A stretch of DNA of 30,563 nt from Scenedesmus sp. ARA3 (GCA_004335835.1 RWJK01001477.1:1-30563), one strand, 5' to 3'; positions 19,268 to 29,027 are shown, counted from the stretch's first letter. Program-made: numbers and translations. The notes: a model not told the origin generated them from the sequence alone.

Positions 19268-20084
19268 AGTGAGTGTGAGATTACGCAGCATGAATATGTG
19301 GGCTGGGAGTGTGCTGTGCATGCAGAAGCACGGCAGCGGCCTGCGGCACCAGATACTGCTGGTGCAGTATCCTGCTGGTGTATCCCGCTGCGGACCGACA
19401 AAAGAACCATATGTATGTCTACATGCCCGGCTGTCAGATGTATGTCTACATGCCCGGCTGTCAGATGTTCAAAGTAGATCTTGACACCCTTTGTGGCAGC
19501 ACGCTGTAGCGAGCCACTGACACAGCAGGTGTCAGCACAGCGCTGGAGTGCTGGCCCAGCCTGGCAGGAACCCACCTGTGCATGTGCCCTGCATACTACA
19601 CGCGCTGTTGCTCCTGCAAATGTTATTCAGAGTGCTTGTAAAGTCAGCACGGTCCAAAGCGATGACGAGGGAGCTGCTGCTGTGTGTGGTGTGTGGCCAT
19701 GCTGCTGCTGACGCAGTGACGGAACGGCTGGCGAATTAGGTCAAGGGGCGGTAAGAGCCGCACCTGATGCAGCACAAGGACGTGCTACTGCATGGCGCTG
19801 AGTTGCCTGCAAGCGAAACGAAGCACATCAGCTTCGATACCCCTGGAAGCGAGATCGCCAGCTCAGCTGCATGAACACTGCCTGGCTATCTGCACTGATT
19901 AAATGAATAAAATATGTTACAAACGCACCAATGTGGGGCACGGCCTGATGCTGGTGAAAGCCATCGTGTGTACACTCAGCAGCACAGACAGCAGAGGCAG
20001 GACACAATATCAAGCAAGTATGCACACTACTCGGGTCAAAGTGCAATCAACAATATGATCTAGTTGCGATAACAGCCTCATCTG
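19268..20084. other. no recognisable exon; 27-bp tandem duplication
   Basis: The transit-peptide exon of the pentapeptide gene should be here but was not identified with confidence. A minus-strand ATG with good context (cagcatggcc) lies at about 19700. A perfect 27-bp tandem duplication (atgtatgtctacatgcccgg, then ctgtcag) occupies 19411-19464. Confidence 0.4.
19411..19464 (+). repeat. 27-bp perfect tandem duplication
   Basis: Two identical 27-bp units, 19411-19437 and 19438-19464. No divergence is visible, so the duplication is recent. Confidence 0.95.
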
Positions 20085-20385
20085 CAGTGACAGGTGGGGC
20101 ACATGCTGCCCAGGGTGCAGCACAACCGCTGCGTCATCATCTGTCACAAAGATGATCCCACCAGGAGGCAGTACTAAGCTGCAGTCCGGCAGCACAAAAT
20201 ACGTTAATGATATCCCGACCACACAATTCAAGCCACCAGCACCTGCTGACATGTGGACTGCGCACAGCACAGTCAAGTGGTGTCATGCTGCAGAACGTAC
20301 GTCACCACAAACCACAAACGCCCGAGCATGCGAGGTGTTGTACAGCAGACTCATATCGTTGCCAAACAGGGAACTGTAGGCATCT
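20085..20385 (-). CDS. two orphan exon-like segments of an unidentified gene
   Basis: On the minus strand, about 20385-20302 reads DAYSSLFGNDMSLLYNTSHA then RAFVVCGD between an AG (gacag) and a GTACGT donor. About 20206-20085 reads GISLTYFVLPDCSLVLPPGG then IIFVTDDDAAVVLHPGQHVP. Both have the composition of conserved soluble protein rather than of the surrounding repeats. I do not recognise the family and could not link the two in phase, nor find a start or a stop. They could be exons of a small gene downstream of the GNAT gene, or remnants. Confidence 0.3.
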
Positions 20386-20492
20386 GTCCATCATGACAAG
20401 CAAAAGTACACCAATTAAACCCTTGGTGCTCAAGTGCTGTGCAGGCACATGCACGCTGTGTGCTTTACACCTGGCAGTTGTGCAGCCTTGGC

Positions 20493-20532
20493 AGTACATG
20501 TACTGTACAGTACTGTACTGTACAGTACTGCT
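20493..20532. repeat. palindromic TACTGTACAG repeat
   Basis: The run tacatgtactgtacagtact-gtactgtacagtactg is made of overlapping palindromes (tactgtacagta) and can fold on itself on either strand. A shorter tacagtacagtacag run at about 16098-16117 shares the motif. Confidence 0.8.
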
Positions 20533-21053
20533 ACAGGACACAAGCGCTGCAACACACAAGTCTGTGCCAACACAGGGCTAGTGCTCGCTGGGCCAAGGTA
20601 TAAGCCATGCCAGTTGCGGATTAAGCAACATGCAGCATCATAGCGTGTCCCAGTGCTGAATTGCTCAAGAAAATCAGACTTCAAGACTGTCAATGCTGCG
20701 TAATGAACTGCGATAATACACGCCTGCATTCCAGTCACCGAACAGCAGGCACTGCAAAACATGAAAACAAAGTGGTGCTACGCTGCTCCTGCAGATGCAG
20801 CCGACCACGCATCCACATTGAACTGCCAAAGTGGACCTCTGCTAGATCATGACAATGGCAGCTGGACAGATCCCATTGAGCATGAAAAGCTCTCCACACA
20901 TTTGAATGATGCTCATCCACGCCCCAGGCTTCAAGTAATATAGAGAGCAGTGCTCCCCGCTGCCTTCAACTTAATCCGCGCGCCTGGTCAGGGGCTTTGC
21001 AGCTGTGGCTTTGTGGCTTGGATGGTACCACCATTGTTACTGAAGAAACGACG
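20533..21053. other. 3' flank of the GNAT gene
   Basis: No recognisable exon. It probably contains the 3' UTR of the GNAT gene; no minus-strand TGTAA was found close to its stop. Confidence 0.35.
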
Positions 21054-21127
21054 TCACTTGCGCTCGTACAGGATGAACTGCGACTTGCGGCCCACCTTGT
21101 CGTACAGCCCACGCGCCCTGCAAGGCG

Positions 21128-21158
<31 letters not shown>

Positions 21159-22180
21159 CGGCAGCAGCAGCAGCAGCGGCAGCGGCAGCAGCGACAGCAG
21201 GTACTGATGCACCAGGTCAGCATGCACCAGGCAGGACAACATAAAAGCGTGCACGTCACGCAGTGCCAAAACCTTGCAGGCGGAGGCAGCACAAGGTCTC
21301 CCTGCATGCTGACAGGTCTCAGCCTCAGCACCGCACCTGTAGTTCTGCTCGTGTGTCTGCCAGTAGACCTTGGGTGCTCCCTTTTCATCTGCCAGCGCAT
21401 ACACAGCCTCAATCAGCGCCTGACCCACCCCCTGCGCGCGAACCTGCAGTAGAATGCAATTATGTGCACAACGGCACAACCGCAGTCAGTGAGACATGCA
21501 GCCAGGGGACGCGCTCAAGTGTGTTTCTGCAGCTTTGTATATCGGTACACCTTCCTGCCTTGCGCAAGTTGAATTACGGTAGGCCAAGCTGGTAGGTCAA
21601 GATGGCAGAACCAATGGGTAGTGTACAGCGCAGAGCATGCAAGCAGCACAGGCAGCAGGCACACACTGAGGCGTCTGCACCAGCAGAGTGCAGTGATACT
21701 GAGTTTATGGTGATTGACTGCGCACCATTGGCAAAAGCCTCGCAAAAACGCACCTTCCCATCCACATACAGGTCCTGCATACATGAACATACACAGAAGC
21801 GCCCATCAGAACACTTCAGGACAGGCAGCAAAAAAGTGGACACTACACAACGCGGCAGGTAGTTGCCGCGGCAGCGGTGGTGCTTTCTGCATGATCAACC
21901 CAACTACTGCTCATGAACGGGCTCTGTTGCTACAGGTGTCACTGTGCAGACACATCTGTGTTACTGTTGTGAGCTGCGAAAAATTGTCTTCTACAATTGA
22001 TGGGGTGTGATGATGCACTGTTTACATTTGCCCTGCAGGAATGCATGTACAGCCTGAGACGAGCTGACATGCGTATGCGCTGAGTGCAGCCTCCTTCGTT
22101 GCCTCACCTCCAGGTAGCAGTAGTGCGTTGCACACCAGGTGGACCGATGAAGCAGCACATGCGCCAACCCCACAACCTGC

Positions 22181-22216
<36 letters not shown>

Positions 22217-23526
22217 GTGGCCAACCCTGGAAAGGTTGCCACTACTTGTGGTGCAGCCACCTTGTGCGCAGTTGATACATGCCACCAATACCAGCGTGGC
22301 ACGCTACAGGCATTGCTGCAAAAAACACCAGTGTTGCTATAGTTGCGAAGCACTGTGAGCAGCAGCTGCTGACACTTGGGGAAAGAGGTGATGCTGCAGC
22401 ATGCGGCAACTGCTGCCAGGCATGATATCTGAACAAAACAGAAACTGATCACCAGTGTTTGTGTTTGATTGCGTGCAGCAGCCGTGCCAGCTCACCAGCC
22501 CACCCTCTTCCTGATATGCCACCAGGCCGGCGTGGTTGCCCTGCAGCAGCATATAAAATGCGTGTTGTCAACACAAGCAACATCAGGGTCATACGCATGC
22601 AGTTTGCTGCTGGCGAAACTGCACCGCTCTTAGATCAAACAGAAGAAGCACAGCATACACGGCTGCAGGTGCTGTACGATAGCATGCACTGCGGCAAAAC
22701 ATGACACCTTGATGTCAAGTGCAATGCGATCAAGGTGGAGGTGGGCTCATGCTGGTCGCTGTATGAAGTTCATGATCACATGCACTGCACTGCACTGGGA
22801 ACTGCTCACCTCCCGTCCCTTCATGAGGCGCTGCCAGCACAGCTCAATCACATCCTCAGGGACACTGGCCTTGTACCTGCAACACAGCGCACATCATTCT
22901 GTTCTTTGCAAAGCATCCTCTTCCAACTTCAGTAAAGCCAGCTCTGTGCAGGCTGCGCCTATTCACTGCATGCGAACGTAACTGGTGTTGCTCAGCAGTT
23001 GCCTGCCCACCAGTTAAGAAGGCTCAAATTCCAGTCTGCTGCTTGCACAGCCATGTTATGCTGCTGCTGCTGCTGCTGTCCCTGCAGCTTATGCTGCCAG
23101 CCTCACCAGGCGATGTAGTCGCGGAACAGCTCCAGCCAGCGAGGCTTGTCAGAGGCCTGCAAGGTATTTCACAGCAGATTTAGATTCAAGATTCAAAAGC
23201 ATATTGCAGGCAGTGGATGCAACAAACATGCGACAGTGCTGTAAAAGCTGCAGCATTATGACATACAGCAATGAGTAATGGCTTGATGTGTGTGCCAGCC
23301 TGCTGGCATATGTGATGACATCTGTGCAGTACGGCATAAGACCCCTGAAACCTGATGTACTGATGTTCACCTGAAGGGGGCGTACAATGATTGCAGTGCT
23401 GCCTGGCTGCTGGGGCTCGTCATCGCCAGAAGCACCTGACGCAGCAGGCTGGGCTGCTGCTGCTGCTGCAGCAGCTGGGCGCTGCTTGCAGCAGCTGCGG
23501 CTGCTGCGCACTGCTGGATGCAGCAA
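21054..23526 (-). CDS. GNAT-family N-acetyltransferase
   Basis: Exons in gene order: about 23526-23371, 23156-23107, 22876-22810, 22540-22496, 22176-22108, 21774-21754 (21-bp micro-exon), 21443-21337, 21117-21054; all later junctions close in phase, giving about 140 aa after exon 1. Recognisable segments are PRWLELFRDYIAWYKASVPE, IELCWQRLMKGRE, HAGLVAYQEEGG, VGLAHVLLHRSTW, DLYVDGK, VRAQGVGQALIEAVYALADE, KVYWQTHEQN and ARGLYDKVGRKSQFILYERK. This is the order of small GNAT enzymes of the RGKGVGRALI type: QGVG is the acetyl-CoA pyrophosphate loop (R/Q-x-x-G-x-G/A), and LYDKVG carries the usual catalytic tyrosine. The acceptor substrate cannot be told. Exon 1 is Ala/Gln/Ser-rich (transit-like or low complexity) and has no ATG in frame, so the true start lies further upstream. 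Unlike its neighbours, this gene shows no exon-edge copies. Confidence 0.78.
21126..21200 (+). repeat. (GCA)n triplet repeat
   Basis: Interrupted GCA/GCG repeat located directly before (sense direction) the last GNAT exon; it is a CTG repeat in the sense strand, next to the acceptor at 21118. Confidence 0.93.
22181..22214 (+). repeat. (GCA)n triplet repeat
   Basis: Pure run ending next to the acceptor of GNAT exon 5; CTG in the sense strand. Confidence 0.95.
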
Positions 23527-24781
23527 TGGCTGCCGCAGTACGGTGCGTACCTGGCTGCTGCTGCAGTGAAGGCAAGGTGAGGGCGAGGGTGGTGCGCAGC
23601 AGCTGTTGGTGTGATGGCTGGTGTACTGGTAGTGAATGGTGGGTGCAGTGTTGAAGCAGTGGAAGCAAAATGTGGAAGTGGCTGGTTACATGCATGGCTC
23701 TGCAGCAGGTAGCTTAAAAGTCAGCTACATCTGCGACCCGCCAAAATTCAAACAACAGCGTCCCCAGCTTGCTGGAAAGCAGGCATGGCACGGACAACCC
23801 TGGCATTGCAGTGCACAGCAGAGCTGCAGCAGCTGCTGGCTCGACTAGGGCTTTGCTGATCCTTGTAGCTGTGGCTGCCAGCAAACACTGCAGCTGCTGC
23901 AGCCCACCTGCACCTGAACGTCTGTTTTGTAGCCAGCATTTTGGCTCAATTATACAACTAGAGCCTAGCAGCTACGCCGCTGCTGCACCAGCACTGTGCA
24001 AGAGCGCCAGCTGGCCAGGATCCAGATGATGACTGGCAAGCACGTGTGCGGCTGATGCGTGTCTGTGCGTATAATATGCAAGTCTGGGGCCTTTCCAAGG
24101 CTTTCGGATGCACAGACAGCTTCGTGTTCCACACACATGTCATTGTCGTTGGGTAGATGACATGCACTGGTTACTGCTGCGGCAGTGCTGCCTGATCACG
24201 TGCCACAAGACACCAGCTCCTGTCTGAGACTCTCGAATGCTGCACTATCAAAGCTTCAACTGACAGCAGCAGCGCCAAGACATCGTAGGAGCCCGGCCTT
24301 GCCAGGTGAACTGTGCTGCAGTCGCATACGGCACGAGTTTCGTGTGATTGTGCGTCGCACTTTTCCGAATATTTGCCACAGGAGGTCGCCATATGTAATG
24401 CTGTTGCAGTGGCCCTGCAGGAAGCAGCAGCAACTGCCATGCTGACTCAGCTGCACTGTTGCAGACCACTCACCTCTCAGCCACTTGTTCCATACTGCTT
24501 GCTTTTGCTGCCTTCATCACCAGGCACTCAAGCTTGTCATATTTTACAACTCTATCAGCGCAACTCTGCTAGGAGAGCCAGCCCTGCCAGCACAAGAAGC
24601 ACAAACTACACAGCAGCGAGCAGTGCACTGCATCCATCCGGCAGCAGCAGCTAAAACGCTTCAACTCAACGCCAGATCCCATCCAAGGCGCAACAGGCTC
24701 TGCAGCTGTCTCCAGGCCACAGCAGCTGGCAGCTTTGACCACTAGCAGCTGTCCTGCAAGCAGCCCACCCCAGCAACAGCA
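23527..24781. other. divergent region between the GNAT and isomerase genes
   Basis: Both neighbours point away from this segment, so it should contain both promoters and the missing first exon of the GNAT gene. No conserved coding motif, TATA box or RNA gene was recognised. Confidence 0.4.
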
Positions 24782-27700
24782 ATGGCGCAGTTTATCAGTA
24801 CACAGAAGCGGCAAGGCTATGCCATCATCAGCATTGCAAAGGAGCCAGTCAACAGCTTTGACACTGCCATGTGGCAGGCGCTGCATGCGGCGCTGCAAGC
24901 AGTGGAGACAGACAGCAGCATGCGCGGCGTGATCATCACCAGCGGCCTGCAGCGAGACATCTTCACAGGTAAGAAGTGCGGCAAGTGCAGCAAGCACGCG
25001 CGCATGTGGTTGTCTTGCAGGAAAGGTGGGCTGTGGAGCATCTGTTTTGTTGCTAGGTGCAGCTGTTGGTCGTTAGCTTCATTTGCAGGTTGGCGCCAGC
25101 CCACAGCAGCAGCAGCAGCAGCAGCAGGAGCCTCCTGAATCCCGCAGCATGCGCGTGTGCTGTACAGCCGGCCGTTGTGGTTGCATTACTGCTGATGAGT
25201 GACCACAACTCATCTCGTCTGTCGTCTACCCCACGCCGCACTCACAATCGCACAGCAATGCACCGTGCCCCACGGCTACTGGCTGTACCTTTCTTCTTCT
25301 GCTGCTGCTGCTGCTGCTGCTGCCACTATTATCACAGCCGGCAACGATCTCAAAGAGCTGTATGCGCCCCTCACCAGTTCACAGCACTACGCCACTTTCT
25401 GGGAGGCGCAGAGCCGCTGCCTGGTGGGCACATCTGAGACCTGCTGCTGCTGCTGCTTGCTTATCTCTCCGCAGCCGGCAATGACCTGAACGAGCTCTAC
25501 GCCCCGCTAACGAGCGCGCAGCAGTACGCCACCTTCTGGGAGGCGCAGAGCCGCTGCCTCGTACACACATTTGAGCCTGCTGCTGCTGCTGCTGCTGCTT
25601 GCTTATCTCTCCGCAGCCGGCAATGACCTGAACGAGCTCTACGCCCCGCTAACGAGCGCGCAGCAGTACGCCACTTTCTGGGAGGCGCAGAGCCGCTGCC
25701 TCGTACACACATTTGAGCCTGCTGCTGCTGCTACTGCTGCTGCTTGCTTGCTTATCCCTCCGCAGCCGGCAATGATTTGAAGAAGCTGTACGCGCCCCTC
25801 ACCAATGCGCAGCAGTACGCCACCTTCTGGGAGACGCAGAGCCGCTGCCGTGTCAACACATCTCATATTTGGTCTTATATGTCTGAGCCTGCTGCTGCTG
25901 CTGCTGCCACCACCGCAGCCGGCAATGACCTCAAGGAGCTGTACGCGCCATTAACAAGCGCGCAGCAGTACGCCACCTTCTGGGAGGCGCAGAGCCGCTG
26001 CCTGGTGGGCACATCTGAGACCTGCTGCTGCTGCTGCTGCTGCGCGCTTATCTCTTGCAGTTGGAAACGACCTGAAGGAGCTCTATGCCCCGCTGACAAG
26101 CGCGCAGCGATGCGGTGAATCAGCGCCACTAGCCGCACCCAATGCCTGCTGCCGTTGCTGCCGCCGCCGCTGCTGCTGCTACAGCCGGCAATGACCTGAA
26201 GGAGCTGTACGCGCCCCTCACCAGTGCACAGCAGTACGCCACTTTCTGGGAGGCGCAGAGCCGCTGCCTGGTGGGCATCCACAGCAGCAGGCTGGCCACA
26301 GCAGCAGCCATCCGAGGCGCATGCCCTGCTGGCGGCTGTGCGATCTCGCTGTGCTGCGACATGCGGCTCATGACGGCCGGTGCTGGCGGTGCTATTGGGC
26401 TGAATGAGGTGGCGCTGGGCATACCTGTGCCGAAGTACTGGGCGGGCGTGATGGTGCAGGTGCGTTCTGGGTGGGTTGATGGGTTTACTTTGGCGATGGG
26501 CTGTGTTGTTCAATGCATAATGTGGGTAGCCTCACTGCCTTGTTGCAGTAGTGTTTTGGCTGCGTTTTGCGGCGGCTGTGCGATCTCGCTGTGCTGTGAT
26601 GTGCGGCTCATGACGGCTGGTGCCGGGGGCGCCTTTGGGCTGAATGAGGTGGCGCTGGGCATACCCGTGCCCAAGTACTGGGCAGGCGTGATGGTGCAGA
26701 TGGGTGCCAGGTTGGAGTTTTGGACGTGGGGTAGCGTGCGTTTGATGTGCGTTTGCACACTTTGCTTTGTGCCGAATGCCCTTGCGGCAGCAAGTTTGTC
26801 GGCTGTGCAACCTCACTGTGCTGCGACGTGCGGCTGTTGACGGCTGGTGCTGGGGGTGCCATTGGCCTGAATGAGGTGGCGCTGGGCATCCCTGTGCCCA
26901 AGTACTGGGCGGGCGTTATGGTGCAGGTGCGCTGATGCAATCTGCATCGAGCAACGTGTGTGGCAGCGCAGTCGGTTGCTGGCGGGTGGGTAACTGCTGG
27001 CGCCACTGTATTCATGTGAGCATCTGCCGCCTCATTCTCGAAGATGCTATGCCCTTTTCCTGGTAGCAGTTGTGCTTTGGCGGCGGGCGTGTGGCTTTCT
27101 CATCTGCTGCAATTCTTCCCCACACATCCTGCGCTGCAACACCACCAACCTGCGTACTGGCACAAGACTAGCACAGCCGAACTCGAACCCTGCAAAGAAA
27201 CGACAGCACGTCAAACCAGACCACCGCAAAAGATCAGCGCACGCAAGCGATACGCCCCGCTTGTGCCCTAGGGCGCAAGTGGACGGGTAGAGGGTGTGGA
27301 GCCCAGGGGTGCCGCCCCTGGCCACACACACCCTCTTAGCCTTAACTTACCCAGGAGCTGCAGAGCTGCCTGGGTAGTCACTCACTCACTCACTCACTCC
27401 ACCAACCTGCAGGTGATTGGGCATGCGACTGCTGAGCAGCCGCTGCTGTCATGCCGCATAGAGCCCCCACAACAAGCACTGCTGCATGTTTTCAAAGTTG
27501 CGCGCCCACATACCCTGTGCTGCTGCTGCTGCTGCTGCTGCTGCACTGCCTGCAGGTGATCGGCCATGCAGCTGCTGAGCGGCTGCTGCTGAGCGGCAGC
27601 ATGGTGCCCCCCAAAGCTGCGCTGCAGTTGGGGTTGGTGGATGAGCTGGTGGATGATAAGGCGCAGCTGCTGCCACGCGCAGAGGTAAGCATTTCAACAA

Positions 27701-28533
27701 GACTACATGTGTTGCATGGAGCAGGACTAGGGGCTGTCTTTGATGCAGCAGCAGGAGGCGAATTGCGCATACAGCACATGTGCTCGCTCATGAGAGCATC
27801 ACTGGAGTGTGGCAGATGCCATAGGATCCCTGGAGCTGCGAGGATGCTGGCAGGGCAGACAGAGCAAGCATTGCTCTGGTAAGCCTGGTAGGTTTAACTG
27901 TGTGGGTTTTGCAAGCGACTTCCCTGCTCATCGTTTGCCTAGACACATGCGTTTTGCAACTGCTGCTGCTTGCAGGAACTCATGCAGCAGGTGGTGAAGC
28001 TGCCCGGCAGCGCCAGGGCAGCCACCAAAGCAGGCCTCTAAATTCAACGCCTGCCTGAACACGAATGTCCTGCAACTGCTGCTGCTTGCAGGAAGTCATG
28101 CAGCAGGCAGTGACGCTGCCAGGCGGCGCTAGGGCAGCCACCAAGGCAGGCTGTTGGAACTCAACGCCTGCCTGAACAAATGCCCTGCAACTGCTGGTGC
28201 TTGCAAGAAACCATGCAGCAGGTTGTGCTGCATCTTTAGGGTCGTCGAGCGTTTGTGAACATGCATGCCTGCGCACTGACATGCCCTAATTGCTTGCGCT
28301 TGCAGGAACTCATGCAGCAGGCGGTGAAGCTTCCAGGTGGTGCCAGGGCAGCCACCAAAGCAGGCCTGAGAGGCGACTTTGACGAGGCCTGGCTGCAGTA
28401 TGCACTCACATGGGAGGCTGGGCCGCGGGGCTTTGCACGCATCACAGACCCCAACACAGTGGCGTCTGTGGGTGCGGCGATCCAACGGCTGTCTAAGGGC
28501 GGCGGCAACAAGCAGCCTCAGTCGAAGCTGTGA
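24782..28533 (+). CDS. ECI1: ECI1-type delta3,delta2-enoyl-CoA isomerase, peroxisomal (SKL)
   Basis: Functional exons: 24782-24968, 26185-26459, 27556-27684, 28306-28533; phases close, giving 272 aa. The protein belongs to the crotonase superfamily and is closest in motifs to animal ECI1: AGNDLKELYAP with YATFWEAQSR, IRGACPAGGCAISLCCD (animal NGACPAGGC), IGLNEVALGI with the catalytic glutamate, and VIGHAAAERLLLSG with ALQLGLVDELV. It should convert 3-enoyl-CoA to 2-trans-enoyl-CoA during beta-oxidation of unsaturated fatty acids. The last residues, QPQSKL, form a perfect PTS1 peroxisomal signal, and there is no N-terminal transit peptide, which fits algal beta-oxidation in peroxisomes. The start ATG (acagcaATGGCG) is the first in frame. 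Exon 2 has six extra acceptor-side copies upstream and two donor-side copies downstream; exons 3 and 4 have one and three extra acceptor-side copies. Which copies are used in mRNA is inferred from completeness and phase. Confidence 0.85.
25299..25323 (+). repeat. (CTG)n before a decoy acceptor
   Basis: Pure CTG run 14 bp before the first copy of isomerase exon 2. Similar CTG runs precede copies 2, 3, 4, 5 and 7. Confidence 0.93.
25338..26290 (+). repeat. isomerase exon 2 array: seven acceptor-side copies
   Basis: Copies start after AG acceptors at 25338, 25475, 25617, 25766, 25919, 26061 and 26185 (spacing 124-153 bp), each encoding AGNDLxxLYAPLTxxxxYATFW or, in copy 6, a truncated form. Only the last continues into the rest of the exon. 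Copies 2 and 3 are almost identical over exon and intron, while copies 1, 4 and 6 are more diverged. The acceptor needs one carried base, but the possible donors after RCL leave phase 0. Chaining one copy to the next would read CCG GCA ATG ACC TGA and stop, so early copies would act as poison exons. Confidence 0.93.
26331..26926 (+). repeat. isomerase exon 2 donor-side array: three copies
   Basis: The intact 3' part ends at 26459 (GVMVQ|GTGCGT). Two further copies of the about 130-bp GGCAISLCCDMRLMTAGAGG to WAGVMVQ segment end at 26699 and 26926. In the first the donor is changed (CAG|ATGGGT); in the second it is intact (CAG|GTGCGC). Neither copy has a clear acceptor. Both keep the catalytic LNEVALGIPVP. 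They lie downstream of the intact exon. Confidence 0.92.
27303..27398. repeat. dispersed repeat with (TCAC)n tail, second copy
   Basis: This begins with a hairpin (CCAGGGG, loop, CCCCTGG at 27303-27321), then ggccacacacacc, taacttacccaggagctgca-gagctgcctgggtagtcactca and a TCAC microsatellite. The last part is shared almost base for base with 12307-12386, in the same orientation on the plus strand. It lies in the third intron of the isomerase gene. Confidence 0.78.
27413..27470 (+). repeat. acceptor-side copy of isomerase exon 3
   Basis: CCTGCAG then VIGHATAEQPLLS, matching VIGHAAAERLLLS of the intact exon at 27556. It decays after about 40 bp and lies 143 bp upstream. Confidence 0.87.
27519..27544 (+). 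repeat. (GCT)n before the acceptor of isomerase exon 3
   Basis: Triplet run, CTG in the sense direction, ending 12 bp before the exon at 27556. Confidence 0.93.
27976..28380 (+). repeat. isomerase exon 4 acceptor-side array: four copies
   Basis: Copies begin at 27976, 28092, about 28206 and 28306 (spacing 116, 115, about 100 bp), each with ttgca[g/a] then gaa-xTCATGCAGCAGG. The first two are ELMQQVVKLPGSARAATKAG and a close relative; the third has lost the acceptor (TTGCAA) and quickly diverges. The last, complete copy carries the stop and SKL. All incomplete copies are upstream. Confidence 0.92.
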
Positions 28534-28643
28534 TGGGCGCTGGGATATATGCATGTGGCAGCTTGCTTGCGTGAGAGCAGCAGTTGCAGCAGTAGTGAAG
28601 GGTGTCTCTGGTTTTGGGGGAGCTCGTCTGTCAGTAGATAGGT

Positions 28644-28648
28644 TGTAA
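28644..28648 (+). terminator. polyadenylation signal TGTAA of the isomerase gene
   Basis: TGTAA, 111 bp after the stop codon, in the usual chlorophyte form and at a plausible distance. Confidence 0.45.
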
Positions 28649-28704
28649 TGCCGCCGCATAGGACTTTCAACTGTCCAGTGCAAGTTGCTACTAGCGTGGT
28701 CCTC

Positions 28705-29027
28705 AACGCAGTATACTCTCTCTGTCCATTTTTTCACAAGCTTGCACTTATAGACTCCTTTATTGGGGCGGCTAACACTGAGTGTTGGTCGGGTGTGTGC
28801 GGCATGCAATTGAGCTGTAGCACACCAAGGGGGTGTGGGGGTTCAACTCCCCCGCTTANNNTTTTTGGTCCGGGCGCTGGGCACCTCCTGTATAGGGTGT
28901 TGTGACGTGTTCTGCTGGTGAGGCATTGCCTCCCGCTCCCGGCAGTTGGGCTTGCCCAGTTGCGCTGTGGTAGCGAGCCAGTAGGATTCCGTCCCCCCTG
29001 GCAACAACAAAAAAAACGCAGTATACT
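28705..29027 (+). mobile_element. SINE-like retroposon with 12-bp target-site duplication
   Basis: The 12-bp repeat acgcagtatact occurs at 28706-28717 and 29016-29027. The enclosed about 298 bp ends in CAACAACAAAAAAAA, an A-rich tail directly before the second repeat. Inside, 28837-28853 forms a perfect T-arm-like hairpin (GGGGG, loop TTCAACT, CCCCC) containing GGTTCAACTCC, a good RNA polymerase III B box. There is no clear A box at the right spacing and no open frame, so it is a non-autonomous element, probably tRNA-derived. Three Ns at 28859-28861 lie just after the B box. A stub with the same 3' end is at 8569-8587. Confidence 0.65.
28859..28861. other. three undetermined bases
   Basis: NNN within the SINE-like element, directly after the B-box hairpin. 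It may mark an assembly join or a polymorphic position. Confidence 0.95.

Noticed and set aside
25338..26290. The seven isomerase exon 2 copies as a CRISPR-like or coding repeat array
   Set aside because: The repeats are diverged exon-intron junction copies with splice sites, in a eukaryotic gene; they cannot be joined in frame.
28837..28860. Possible tRNA or tmRNA 3' end (GGGGGTTCAACTCCCCC)
   Set aside because: The T-arm is perfect, but no acceptor partner for GCTTA, no anticodon arm and no CCA-type context are present. The flanking target-site duplication and A tail fit a tRNA-derived SINE better.
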